DNA of 54,807 nt from Candidatus Kuenenia stuttgartensis (GTDB taxonomy: Bacteria > Planctomycetota > Planctomycetia > Planctomycetales > Planctomycetaceae), in assembly GCA_945904015.1 (NCBI GenBank), contig CAMDPK010000025.1, positions 1 through 54,807 of the forward strand, written 5' to 3'. The notes below the pieces were generated by a model. The model had not been told where the DNA came from and made no database searches. It saw only the letters and a program-made list of their open reading frames with translations. Positions 1-8,222 of this stretch are shown one piece after another. The position numbers and the translations under genes are program-made. The first letter of the stretch is position 1; each line of letters starts with the position of its first letter.

Positions 1-207
1 GGCGGCGTGAAAGCCGGCCTGACTTACGGCGAGACCGACGACTTCGGCTTCCGCCCGGTCGCGGGCAAAGTTCACCTGCACGATCTGCACGCCACGATGC
101 TGCACCTGCTGGGGCTCGACCACGAACGGCTCACCTTCCCGCATCACGGCCGCGACTATCGGCTGACCGACGTGTTCGGAGAAGTTGTCAACGAAGTCCT
201 CGCCTAA
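1..207 (+). CDS. DUF1501 family protein, C-terminal fragment
   Basis: The reading frame is open from the first base, so the gene begins outside the window and only about 68 C-terminal residues are seen. The stretch [20 protein letters not shown] followed by [15 protein letters not shown] is the conserved tail of DUF1501 proteins, a sulfatase-like exported family greatly expanded in planctomycetes and usually paired with a DUF1549/DUF1553 cytochrome gene upstream. The molecular function of the family is not established. The gene converges on the ABC operon ending at 297. Confidence 0.85.
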   Translation, partial: GGVKAGLTYGETDDFGFRPVAGKVHLHDLHATMLHLLGLDHERLTFPHHGRDYRLTDVFGEVVNEVLA

Positions 208-213
208 ACACAA

Positions 214-233
214 CAATGTTTTGCCCAACATTG
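214..233. terminator. possible weak hairpin between convergent genes
   Basis: A 7-bp perfect stem (CAATGTT / AACATTG) with a 6-nt loop follows the DUF1501 stop codon by a few bases. It is AT-rich and lacks a proper U tract, so terminator function is only a guess from its position between converging genes. Confidence 0.25.
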
Positions 234-296
234 AGTGGTGGGAAATTGCTGAGCCTCATCTATCGAGGACGTATCGGTTCCGGTTTGCCGAATCCG

Positions 297-1109
297 TCAG
301 ACATACGATTTGAGGAGCATGTCGGCGGCGGTTTCGTCGAGCAATTCGGCGCGGCGGATGTCCTCAAAGCGAGCCAGTAAATCTTCTGGACGCAGGCTGA
401 GCTTCTCGGAACCGGCGATGTCGCAGACGACCTGCCCATTGGACATCATCACGAGTCGATCGCCGAGATTCGCCGCTTGGTGCATGGAATGCGTCACCAT
501 CAACGTTGTCAGGCGATCGCGCCGGACGATTTGCTCGGTCAGACGGATGACTTGGTCGGCGCTCTTCGGATCGAGTGCGGCCGTGTGTTCGTCAAGCAGC
601 AGCAACTGAGGTTTCACCAGCGACGCCATCAGCAGCGTCAGCGATTGCCTCTGTCCGCCGGACAGGCTGCCGATCGGTGTGTCGAGCCGATCCTCCAGAT
701 TCAAACTCATTTGACGGACGCGCTCTCGCAGTTCGTCGTGCAGCCGACGTGACACGGCCCAGCCCAGCCCTCGCGTCTGACCGCGTCGAAGGGCCAAAGC
801 GAGATTCTCCAAAATCGTCAGCGACGGTGCCGTGCCGTGAAACGGATTCTGAAAGACGCGCCCAATCAGTTTCGCGCGGCGATGCTCGGCCCAGCGCGTG
901 ACGTCGTGGCCCGCGAGCTCGACGCGTCCTTCGTCGAGCACAAACATTCCCGCGACGGCGTTGAGCAACGTCGACTTGCCCGAGCCGTTTGTGCCAATCA
1001 CGACCACGAATTCTCCGGCCTCGATGCGCAGGCTCACGCCGCGCAAGGCCCGCACTTCGTTCGCCGTGCCGGGCAAAAAGGTCTTGGTCGCGTCGCGCAG
1101 TTCCAACAT
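297..1109 (-). CDS. ABC transporter ATP-binding protein (TrpZ-like)
   Basis: This is the ATPase of an ABC importer of the ABC_sub_bind type, whose substrate in other bacteria is proposed to be an aromatic amino acid or a related compound. Visible motifs are Walker A GTNGSGKST (about residues 39-47), signature LSGGQ (149-153) and Walker B LLLLDEHTAALD (169-180). The DEHTAALDP form is typical of this subfamily. The 270-residue length fits a single nucleotide-binding domain. The ATG at 1109 overlaps the permease stop by one base (TGATG), indicating translational coupling. A TTG one codon upstream is an alternative start. It is the last gene of the four-gene minus-strand operon. Confidence 0.9.
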   Translation of the reverse strand: MLELRDATKTFLPGTANEVRALRGVSLRIEAGEFVVVIGTNGSGKSTLLNAVAGMFVLDEGRVELAGHDVTRWAEHRRAKLIGRVFQNPFHGTAPSLTILENLALALRRGQTRGLGWAVSRRLHDELRERVRQMSLNLEDRLDTPIGSLSGGQRQSLTLLMASLVKPQLLLLDEHTAALDPKSADQVIRLTEQIVRRDRLTTLMVTHSMHQAANLGDRLVMMSNGQVVCDIAGSEKLSLRPEDLLARFEDIRRAELLDETAADMLLKSYV

Positions 1110-2041
1110 CAAATCGCTCCTTTTTCGGAGGCCGCTCGCCGTCGCTTCGGGAGATGTTTCAAAACTTCCGGCAGCACCAGTGCCACAAAGACAAATGCCG
1201 CCGTGACCAGCTTGAGATCATTCGGATTCAAACCCCAACGCAGTGCGATGGCCACCAGCAGGCGAAACAACAACGAGCCCATGACCGCTCCGGTGATCAG
1301 CCAGCCGAGCTGCTTCGTGCCGACCAGCGAGTCTCCGATGATCATGCTGGCCAAGCCCCACACGACCATGCCGATCCCCATCTGCACGTCGGCGAAGCCT
1401 TGATACTGCACCAGCAGTCCTCCGCCGAGCGCAATCAATCCATTCGACAGAGCCAGCCCGCCGGTCTGCATCCAGCCGACATCGACTCCCAATGCGCGAA
1501 TCATTTGGGCGTTGTCGCCGGTCGCTCGCAGCGCGAGGCCCCATTGAGTCTGAAAGAACGCATGCAGGCCGAGTCCCAGCAGTGCGATGAAAACGGCCGA
1601 GGCCGACAGCACGATCAGTTCTCGCGTCGGAACCTGCCAGCCGAAAAGGTCCATCGTTCCAGTCGCGGAGCCGGCGTAGGAAATCAGCGTCGTCATCGCC
1701 TCTGAATCGAGGGGCACGTTGCTCTTCGTCAGGATGTGCAGATTGACCGAGTACAACGCCGTCATGACGAGGATCCCCGCCAGCAGCCCGTTGATCTGGC
1801 AGCGAGTATGCAGCAATCCGGTCACGGTCCCCGCGAGTGCTCCCGCTGCAAACGCGGCCAATGTGGCCACGACCGGATGCACTTGATGCACCAACAGCGC
1901 GGCCGTGACCGCTCCGCCCAAGGCTACGGAACCATCGACCGTCAGATCGCGGAACGCCAGCACTCGAAACGTGACCAACACTCCAAACGCCAACAGCGAG
2001 AGAATGAGGCCGATCGTTAATGAACCGATGAGGAGAATCAT
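1109..2041 (-). CDS. ABC transporter permease (BPD_transp_2 type)
   Basis: An inner-membrane permease of about 310 residues with roughly eight hydrophobic helices. The N-terminus MILLIGSLTIGLILSLLAFG and the following FRVLAFRDLTVDGSVALGG are typical of the permeases that pair with ABC_sub_bind lipoproteins and with the ATPase immediately downstream. The open frame extends further upstream, but that part is charged and antisense-like. The chosen ATG at 2041 overlaps the STAS gene stop in an ATGA, the usual coupling arrangement. The partners are the ATPase (1109) and the substrate-binding protein (3320-4369). Confidence 0.88.
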   Translation of the reverse strand: MILLIGSLTIGLILSLLAFGVLVTFRVLAFRDLTVDGSVALGGAVTAALLVHQVHPVVATLAAFAAGALAGTVTGLLHTRCQINGLLAGILVMTALYSVNLHILTKSNVPLDSEAMTTLISYAGSATGTMDLFGWQVPTRELIVLSASAVFIALLGLGLHAFFQTQWGLALRATGDNAQMIRALGVDVGWMQTGGLALSNGLIALGGGLLVQYQGFADVQMGIGMVVWGLASMIIGDSLVGTKQLGWLITGAVMGSLLFRLLVAIALRWGLNPNDLKLVTAAFVFVALVLPEVLKHLPKRRRAASEKGAI

Positions 2042-3312
2042 GAGGTCAGTTCTCCGAACCAACAGGCTCCGCTGATGAATTCGCTTTCGCCGGCTCCGTT
2101 GATGGCGCGGCGGTCGGGAAGCAGGTGCAACACGGCTTGCAAACTTTCCGATTCGAACAGCGAGCCAACGGTCGCCGCGAGTTCGATGAATCCTTTTTTG
2201 ATGGGACGATAGGCAAAGACCGCCGCGTGCAGGTGCCCCAGGCATGAGCCTTCGGAATCCAGGGGTCTGAGCCACGCGGAAAGAGTATGTCGTTTGTCAG
2301 CCAGCGGCGCGCGAGCCAGCACACCGACGATCACGGCCAGCGATCGAGCATGCACATGCTCGGGCGCGTACGACAACCAATCGCGCACGCCGGGATGCCG
2401 AAACAGCGAATTGTCATCGGAGGTTGTGACTCCGCTGACGGGCGACTGCTTCAAACTCGCGCCGACCAACCCCGCCGATTCGACGACCATCACGACCCCC
2501 AAGGCCGGAGCGTCCGAAGTTTCCCAGAGTCGCCCGACCAGCTTCGAGAGCGGTACTCGTGGCGAGTCCCCTTCGCCACCAAAGCGGATCAAGTGTGAGA
2601 ATGCTCCCGCACACTGCATCGCGTACAGAGTCTGAACCTGCGGGACGAAATCTCCGGCGGTTGCCTGGAAGTCTGCCGCGCGACGTCCACCGGTTGGCTG
2701 ATGCGCGGCGGCTCCGCAGACGGAGAGAAACTCGCCAAAGCGATCGCGGCATCCGTCCATGCTCAGCCCCAACGCGCCCAAGCCCAACGCGATGGTGTTG
2801 GCTTCGCAATTCAGAACCTGAGCGTCCGCTTCCGAATACGAGTGTCGGCCGAGTCTGCTCGGATCGCCGACCAGTTTGAGGCGCAAAGGCTCGCTGGGCT
2901 CCAGCGTGTAAACGGTGCCGGTCAACCCCTGGCTTTGAAATCGGCTGATGTCTTCGGGAGACATCACCAGCATGGTGGCCGTGAAAGCATCACGAACTTT
3001 CGCGGCGTCGGCGTCTCGGACCAAGAAGCGATCCAACTTTGTCAGTCGCAAGACCTGAGCGACTTGCGGCGGCGGTTCGCAGACGGCGAAGAAGCCGCGA
3101 ATCGCCGTGAGCTGTTTGTGAGCTTTGAGCAACGTCGAAATGCCGGCCGAACTGACAAACGTCACGCCTTGCAGGTTGAGCATCAGGCGGTGATGACCGT
3201 TGCGAATCAGCTCGTTGAGCGCCTGCGACAACGGCTCGGCCGACTCGTTGTCCAACAGCCCGATCAGGCGGGCTTCCACCCAATCGCCGTGATCATGCCA
3301 AGTGAAGTTCAT
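2038..3312 (-). CDS. STAS-domain protein with unknown C-terminal region, in ABC operon
   Basis: The first about 105 residues look like a STAS domain of the anti-anti-sigma type. A beta strand MLNLQGVTFV is followed by SSAGISTLLKAH, where Ser55 aligns with the phosphorylatable serine of SpoIIAA-like proteins (DSxG) and the preceding Asp is replaced by Ser. The remaining about 320 residues contain GEFLSVCGAAAHQPT, and I do not recognise this region. No membrane segment is evident, so the protein is probably cytoplasmic. It sits between the substrate-binding gene (7-bp gap) and the permease (4-base overlap), so it should be made with the transporter. A regulatory role coupling a phosphorylation switch to transport is inference. 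Confidence 0.7.
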   Translation of the reverse strand: MNFTWHDHGDWVEARLIGLLDNESAEPLSQALNELIRNGHHRLMLNLQGVTFVSSAGISTLLKAHKQLTAIRGFFAVCEPPPQVAQVLRLTKLDRFLVRDADAAKVRDAFTATMLVMSPEDISRFQSQGLTGTVYTLEPSEPLRLKLVGDPSRLGRHSYSEADAQVLNCEANTIALGLGALGLSMDGCRDRFGEFLSVCGAAAHQPTGGRRAADFQATAGDFVPQVQTLYAMQCAGAFSHLIRFGGEGDSPRVPLSKLVGRLWETSDAPALGVVMVVESAGLVGASLKQSPVSGVTTSDDNSLFRHPGVRDWLSYAPEHVHARSLAVIVGVLARAPLADKRHTLSAWLRPLDSEGSCLGHLHAAVFAYRPIKKGFIELAATVGSLFESESLQAVLHLLPDRRAINGAGESEFISGACWFGELTS

Positions 3313-3319
3313 CGTGTTC

Positions 3320-4369
3320 TCAAGGTGCCGATTGTTTTTTCGCCGAACGCAGCAACTCTTCGGGGATCGCGATGCCCAATGTTTTCGCGACGTCGAGGTT
3401 GATCGTCAATCGGTTCTTGGTCGCCGGCATGAGCGGAATTTTCGCAGGCGATTCGCCGCGAATCACGCGAGCCGCCAAAGTACCGCCGTCGCGTCCCATG
3501 TCGTAGTAGTCACGAGACCAAGCCAGCAGCGCTCCTTGCTTGGTGATGCTGCTGAAGAAACCAAAGACCGGCAGACGCGCCTGCCGAGCGGCTTTGGCGA
3601 TGCTTGGAAAGGCGGACACCACCAAATTGGAATTTGGAATGCAGAGCAGATCCACCTGCCGGCCGCACAAAGCCAACGCGGCGTCCGCGACTTCCGATGG
3701 TCCGTTCATGCCCACCGTTTCGACCTCAAATCCCGCTGCGGTGGCGGCTTTGACCAGCAGGTCGTAATTGTAAACCGCATTCACTTCGCCTGGGGTCGAG
3801 AGTGCTCCGATGCGTTTGGCGTTCGGCATCACTTTTCGAATGATCTCGATGATGCCGTAGCAATCAGCACCGCCGTAGGCTCCGGTGACATTAGGCTTGT
3901 GATCGGTGTCGCTCTTGCCAACGCCGGCCGCGATGGCGCTGGCCATAAACGTGTGAACGATGGGTGTCGAGCGGGCTCGCTGCATCGCCGCCTGCAACGT
4001 CGGCGTCGAAAGCGTGATGATCAAATCGGCCTGATCGGTGAGAGCCGCATCCACCAGACTGTTGAGCGTCGCCATGTCCCCTTGTGCGTTGAGGACACGC
4101 TGCTCGAAATCGCGGCCTTCGACGAGACCCGCGTCGCGGAGGCCGGTGAAGACTCCTTTCTCGCATTCTTCGACGTCGGCCACGTTGACGTATTCCAGAA
4201 CCCGAAGTTTCCAACGTTTGGGATGTTCTGTGGCATTGCCGTTCGAGGCTTCCACCACAGCTCGCGCCTTGCGGCGCGAGGCTGTGTCAGACAGCAGCAG
4301 AATCGCGGCGGCGAGAACGATCAGCCCAACGCCGACGGATAATCGCTTGAGGCCAGGCAGCGTTATCAA
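3320..4369 (-). CDS. ABC transporter substrate-binding protein (ABC_sub_bind family)
   Basis: A periplasmic binding protein of the ABC_sub_bind (PF04392, TrpX-like) family. After an N-terminal hydrophobic segment (LSVGVGLIVLAAAILLL) come the family-typical pieces ADLIITLSTPTLQAAM, TPIVHTFMAS, PNAKRIGALSTPGEVNAVYN and KNRLTINLDVAKTLGI. The start chosen is TTG at 4369 because AAAGGA lies six bases upstream and the signal segment follows directly. The alternative is an in-frame ATG at 4480, which would add 37 residues without signal character. It is the first gene of the operon. ABC_sub_bind proteins have been proposed to bind tryptophan or tyrosine, but the ligand here cannot be read from the sequence. 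Confidence 0.85.
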   Translation of the reverse strand: MITLPGLKRLSVGVGLIVLAAAILLLSDTASRRKARAVVEASNGNATEHPKRWKLRVLEYVNVADVEECEKGVFTGLRDAGLVEGRDFEQRVLNAQGDMATLNSLVDAALTDQADLIITLSTPTLQAAMQRARSTPIVHTFMASAIAAGVGKSDTDHKPNVTGAYGGADCYGIIEIIRKVMPNAKRIGALSTPGEVNAVYNYDLLVKAATAAGFEVETVGMNGPSEVADAALALCGRQVDLLCIPNSNLVVSAFPSIAKAARQARLPVFGFFSSITKQGALLAWSRDYYDMGRDGGTLAARVIRGESPAKIPLMPATKNRLTINLDVAKTLGIAIPEELLRSAKKQSAP

Positions 4370-4540
4370 AGAATGATCCTTTGGGACTGCGGTGCATCGA
4401 AGGTACGCCGAACTGCCACCCGGTCGCCACGTTCGAACCAATTGGCCCGGAAAGAAATCCAGACTGAGTGATGTTCGCATTTGCGAGACAACTGTAGCAA
4501 AATCACACTTTTGCTGTACGCCGGATTGGAGGGTTACGAC
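4370..4540. promoter_or_regulatory. divergent intergenic region, promoters presumed
   Basis: The ABC operon (minus) and the metallohydrolase gene (plus) diverge from this stretch of about 170 bp, which must hold both promoters unless the upstream start at 4480 is used. I see a good ribosome-binding site GGAGG before 4541 and AAAGGA before 4369, but no convincing -35/-10 pair or operator. Confidence 0.35.
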
Positions 4541-6988
4541 ATGCGACGCTTGTTTGTGGTTGTGGTCACGACGGTGATGCTGGCGGGACTGCTGGCTGCG
4601 GTCCAACGTCCTGAACCCGTTCGAGAATTCGATGCGACTGCGACGACCGCAATCGGAGCCGTGCAGCCGCGAATCTCGCCCGATGGGCAAACCATCGCGG
4701 TCTCGTATCAAGGAGCGTTGTGGACGCTGCCTCGCGCCGGCGGCGCGATGACCAGGCTGACGAACGATGCCGGATACGACATCGAGCCGGCGTGGTCTCC
4801 CGATGGGCAGCGGATCGCGTTCGTGAACTCGCCGCGCTTCGGTAGCGGCGATTTGCGAATCGTCACGAATGCGGGTCAGGACGTGCCGTTGAAAAAGCGA
4901 ATCGAAGTGCTCGGCACGGTGCTTTATCAAAAGCTGGAGTGGCTCGACGACGAGCGGCTGTCGGGTGTGTTGAAAGTCGATGGTCAATCGCTGGGATACG
5001 GCTGGGTGAATTTGACAACTGGAGAAACGAAGTCGATCGCGCCGTCGTCGAACTGGGGGCGATTCGCCACGTCGGCCGATGGGAAATGGCTGGCGTACAC
5101 GACGACGTTGGATCAACCCGGCCAGCAGACCGGGAACGACGGCATCAGCACGGACGTTTGGCGAGTTCCGACCAGCGGCGGTGAGCCGGAGAAGCTGTTC
5201 CGTTTTCCGTCGCGAGTTCACGACTTGTGCTGGGCGGCGGATGGCGCGGGGTTATTCGTCGTCAGCGAACTGGGCGGCGGACAGGCTCACAACGACATCT
5301 GGTTCGTGCCGAATTCCGAGCCGCTTGCACGGATGCGAAAGCTGACGTTCGGACAAGCGGACGAAGAGCGTCCGTCGGTTTCGCGAGACGGACGCTGGCT
5401 CGTCTTCACCGACAATCAGCGCGGTCCGACGTCGCTGGTCGCTCGCGATTTGACCGACGGCAGCGATTACGCTGTGCGAGTCGAGCGTCTCGAATTCAGC
5501 CGGCCGACCGGGCGAGTGAAGATTCAGTTGACGGATCGTGACAAGCCAGCGACCGCGCGGCTGTCGGTCGTGCAAGCGGACGGAAAACTCTCCGCGCCGC
5601 CGGGATCGCTGTACCGACTGCTCAACGATGTCGGCCACTTTTATTGCGAGCATTCGGCCGAATGGACGTTGCCCGCTGGCAAGTACAAAGTCCGCGCGTT
5701 TCACGGCCTGGAGTTCCGGGCGCTGACGCGCGAGTTCGAGGTCGCCGCCAATGGCGTGACCGACTTGTCGTTGGAATTGGAGCGCTGGACCGATCCCGCA
5801 TCGCGCGGCTGGTACTCCGGCGAGAATCACATCCATGCGAACTACGGCTACGGGCAGTGGTACAACTCGCCCGCGACGATGCTGGCTCAGTGCGCGGGCG
5901 AAGACTTGCGGGTGTGCAACTTCGTCGTGGCGAATTCGGACACCGACGGCATCTTCGACCGCGAGCACTTCCGCGGCCGGCTCGATCCGCTTTCGACCGA
6001 CGAGACGCTGCTCTATTGGAATCAGGAGTTCCGCAGCACGATCTGGGGGCACATGACGCTGGTAAATCTGAAGCAACTCGTCGAGCCGATCATGACCGGC
6101 TTCAAGGAGACCACGAACCCGTGGGACATCCCGACCAACAGCGACATCGCCGACCGCACGCACTGGCAAGAGGGTCTCGTCAATTACACACACGTCGCCC
6201 AGAACCCGGACGACCCGTATCAGAACCCGTACACGGGTAAAGGCATCCCGGTTGATGTCGCGCTAGGCAAGATCGACACGCTCGACCTGAATGCGTCGTA
6301 TGCCGGCACGGTCGTGTTGTGGCATCGACTGCTGAACTGCGGTTTCCGTTTACCGGCCTCGGCGGGAACGGACGTCTTTTTGAATCGCGTGACGAGCCGT
6401 CTGCCGGGTGGCGATCGCGTCTACGTGAAGCTCGACGGGCCACTGACATACGACAAATGGATCGACGGCCTGCGAGCCGGCCGCTCGTTCGTCACGAACG
6501 GCCCGATGCTGGAGTTCTCCGTCGGCCCGCATCAACTCGGCGACACGATCAAGCTGGATGTGCCCCGCGACTTCACCGTCATCGCGAAGGCGCAGTCACA
6601 CTTCCCGATGGCGAAGGTTGAAGTCATCTACAACGGCGAGGTCGTCGCGACCGTGCCGCTGTCGGACAGCAAGCAACAAGCGACGCTTGAGAAATCATTC
6701 AAACTCGACCGCAGCGGTTGGCTGGCCTTGCGAGTCTCCGGCCCGGGGCATCTCGATCATCCGGTCGGCTCGTTGGACGCGCACACCAGTCCGATCTACG
6801 TCCAGTTGGCCGGCAGCCCGGCGGGTGCTCGTGCGGATGCGGAGATCTTCCTGAAATGGATCGACCGTCTGTCACTCGCGCTGCGACTGCGTGATCGCGT
6901 GCCAAACGACGAGTTACGGAAGCACGTCCAGAATCAACTCGAAGCCGCGCGAGCGGTCTACACGAAGATCGCGGAGACGGGACGATGA
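4541..6988 (+). CDS. TolB-like propeller plus CehA/McbA family metallohydrolase
   Basis: A two-part exported protein of about 815 residues. After a signal peptide (RRLFVVVVTTVMLAGLLAAV) there are PD40/TolB-type propeller repeats (RISPDGQTIAVSYQG, AWSPDGQRIAFVN, SVSRDGRWLVFTDN). From about residue 420 comes a CehA/McbA-type PHP-like metallohydrolase domain with the metal-binding GENHIHANYGYG (His430, His432), a WGHMTLVN block and ASAGTDVFLNR. The family includes carbaryl hydrolase CehA, but most members have unknown substrates. The start at 4541 is supported by GGAGG eight bases upstream; the frame is open earlier without signal-peptide character. Because it diverges from the ABC operon, shared regulation is possible. 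Confidence 0.82.
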   Translation: MRRLFVVVVTTVMLAGLLAAVQRPEPVREFDATATTAIGAVQPRISPDGQTIAVSYQGALWTLPRAGGAMTRLTNDAGYDIEPAWSPDGQRIAFVNSPRFGSGDLRIVTNAGQDVPLKKRIEVLGTVLYQKLEWLDDERLSGVLKVDGQSLGYGWVNLTTGETKSIAPSSNWGRFATSADGKWLAYTTTLDQPGQQTGNDGISTDVWRVPTSGGEPEKLFRFPSRVHDLCWAADGAGLFVVSELGGGQAHNDIWFVPNSEPLARMRKLTFGQADEERPSVSRDGRWLVFTDNQRGPTSLVARDLTDGSDYAVRVERLEFSRPTGRVKIQLTDRDKPATARLSVVQADGKLSAPPGSLYRLLNDVGHFYCEHSAEWTLPAGKYKVRAFHGLEFRALTREFEVAANGVTDLSLELERWTDPASRGWYSGENHIHANYGYGQWYNSPATMLAQCAGEDLRVCNFVVANSDTDGIFDREHFRGRLDPLSTDETLLYWNQEFRSTIWGHMTLVNLKQLVEPIMTGFKETTNPWDIPTNSDIADRTHWQEGLVNYTHVAQNPDDPYQNPYTGKGIPVDVALGKIDTLDLNASYAGTVVLWHRLLNCGFRLPASAGTDVFLNRVTSRLPGGDRVYVKLDGPLTYDKWIDGLRAGRSFVTNGPMLEFSVGPHQLGDTIKLDVPRDFTVIAKAQSHFPMAKVEVIYNGEVVATVPLSDSKQQATLEKSFKLDRSGWLALRVSGPGHLDHPVGSLDAHTSPIYVQLAGSPAGARADAEIFLKWIDRLSLALRLRDRVPNDELRKHVQNQLEAARAVYTKIAETGR

Positions 6989-7133
6989 CCATGCTTCGTC
7001 GTCCTGGCTCGGCGAAGTTCTTCGAGGCGGCCCGTGGAGAACAACGGCAGCCCCTTGAGACGCAATCGGATTCGACTTTGCGGTGTTTCCCAGAGATGTT
7101 ATTCCACCTCCAACTTTTCCGAAGGAGCTGGCA

Positions 7134-7454
7134 ATGAAATCGACGTTGAATCCGCCGTGTCCGGAGATCACACCGGAGATTGCGACTGCGGCCGAGCAAC
7201 TCGGAGTTCGTGCCGAACTGCCGCAAGTAATTGCCATGACGCAAGACGTGTTCCCCGGGAACTCGTGGCGAGTCGAGATCGACGATGATCCTGAAATCCC
7301 GGACGACCGCCATTTGGCCATCGTCGTGCGGACCAGTTTTCGGAGTGTTGACGAGCTGGTCGCGAGTCAGTGGAAGTGGCACGAGCGGCTCTTCGCGTGT
7401 TGTCCCGCGCCGCTGGCTCCGGCGTTTCGGCTCAGCACGGAATCGCGTCCATGA
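7134..7454 (+). CDS. unknown small protein paired with HEPN gene
   Basis: A 106-residue soluble protein that I do not recognise. The start at 7134 has a good site (AAGGAG, about 7 bases upstream). The central part VEIDDDPEIPDDRHLAIVVR followed by SVDELVASQWKWHERL suggests a small alpha/beta fold. It has none of the GSxxxGxxxxxSDxD features of minimal nucleotidyltransferases, the usual HEPN partners. Its stop overlaps the HEPN start by four bases (ATGA), so the two are made together and probably interact. An antitoxin-like role is inference. Confidence 0.65.
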   Translation: MKSTLNPPCPEITPEIATAAEQLGVRAELPQVIAMTQDVFPGNSWRVEIDDDPEIPDDRHLAIVVRTSFRSVDELVASQWKWHERLFACCPAPLAPAFRLSTESRP

Positions 7455-7897
7455 TTCGGGGCGAGGATTTTCTGAAGCTCGCCGAACGCTCCGCGGCCGG
7501 ACCCACGGAAACGGATTGGCGAACTGCGGTGAGCCGGGCGTACTACGCCGCCTTTCATGAAGCTCGTGACTTCCTGACCGCGTTAGGTTTTCAAACGCCT
7601 CGTGCCGACATGGCCCACGCATTCCTCTGGCGACGACTTCAAAACGGTGGCCACGTCCGATTGGCATTGGCCGGTTCTCGCTTGAACCAACTTCGTGGTG
7701 AGCGCAACCAAGCCGACTACGACCTCCATCGGGACTTGGCACAAGACGACGCCGCAGCAGCCGTGAAATCAGCGGCGATGATCATCGAAACGTTTCACGG
7801 AATCTCTGCTGAAGAACGTCTCGTGATCACCGAAGCCATCAAGACCTACGAACGCGACATCCTGCGCGAATCCACTTGGCGCAATCGGCCTCGTTGA
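7451..7897 (+). CDS. HEPN-domain protein
   Basis: A 148-residue all-alpha protein. The segment FLKLAERSAAGPTETDWRTA followed by VSRAYYAAFHEARDFL is the classic first half of a HEPN fold, and the second half contains LRGERNQADYDLH, matching the Rx4-6H-type region that is catalytic in HEPN ribonucleases (here R-N-Q-A-D-Y-D-L-H). HEPN proteins commonly act as RNase toxins or nucleic-acid-associated effectors together with a small neutralising partner. The chosen ATG at 7451 couples it to the upstream gene by ATGA. It opens an accessory island that continues to about 10226. Confidence 0.78.
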   Translation: MIRGEDFLKLAERSAAGPTETDWRTAVSRAYYAAFHEARDFLTALGFQTPRADMAHAFLWRRLQNGGHVRLALAGSRLNQLRGERNQADYDLHRDLAQDDAAAAVKSAAMIIETFHGISAEERLVITEAIKTYERDILRESTWRNRPR

Positions 7898-7947
7898 GAG
7901 TTGGCGAGTTTGGAAAGGGTGAACTGACGCCTGCAACGGTTTCTGCC

Positions 7948-8004
7948 ACCTTTATTTCCCACCTTTATTTCCCACCTTTATTTCCCCCCCCACCTTTATT
8001 TCCC
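7948..8004. repeat. 13-bp direct tandem repeat
   Basis: The unit ACCTTTATTTCCC occurs at 7948-7960, 7961-7973 and 7974-7986 without a gap, and a fourth time at 7992-8004 after a short C run. It is followed by two copies of a TCCCCCGATT-like decamer. The stretch lies between the HEPN gene and a PIN-domain remnant and encodes nothing obvious. The origin is probably replication slippage. Confidence 0.9.
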
Positions 8005-8021
8005 CCGATTTCCCCCGATTG

Positions 8022-8159
8022 ATTCATCGACTCGACCAGGCGGGAGTGACCGCTGTCGTCACGACCATCGTCTCCTACGAGGAGCAATCGCGCGGCTGGC
8101 TGAAGGCCCATGCCAATTCATCACAGACCAGCACACCCTGCTTGAGGCCAGCCGGGTGA
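8022..8159 (+). pseudogene. remnant of a VapC-type PIN-domain toxin
   Basis: An open stretch of 45 codons without a start reads IHRLDQAGVTAVVTTIVSYE and EQSRGWLKAHAN, the pattern of the middle of VapC/PIN ribonucleases (VVTTIVSxEEQxRGWL). The N-terminal Asp strand and the C-terminal catalytic part are missing, and the frame then runs into unrelated residues and a stop. It is too short to be functional and is read as a decayed toxin gene in the accessory island. Confidence 0.65.
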
Positions 8160-8222
8160 TGCGCGTACAATCACTTGGACGAGCCATCGAAAACTAGCCG
8201 ATCGCGAGAACACATTTCCGCC

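Noticed and set aside
4420..4445. tRNA T-arm-like GTTCGAACC
   Set aside because: No acceptor stem, D-arm or anticodon arm can be built around it on either strand; it lies in a divergent promoter region.
7948..8020. CRISPR-like array
   Set aside because: The units are only 13 bp and directly adjacent without unique spacers, and no cas genes are nearby.
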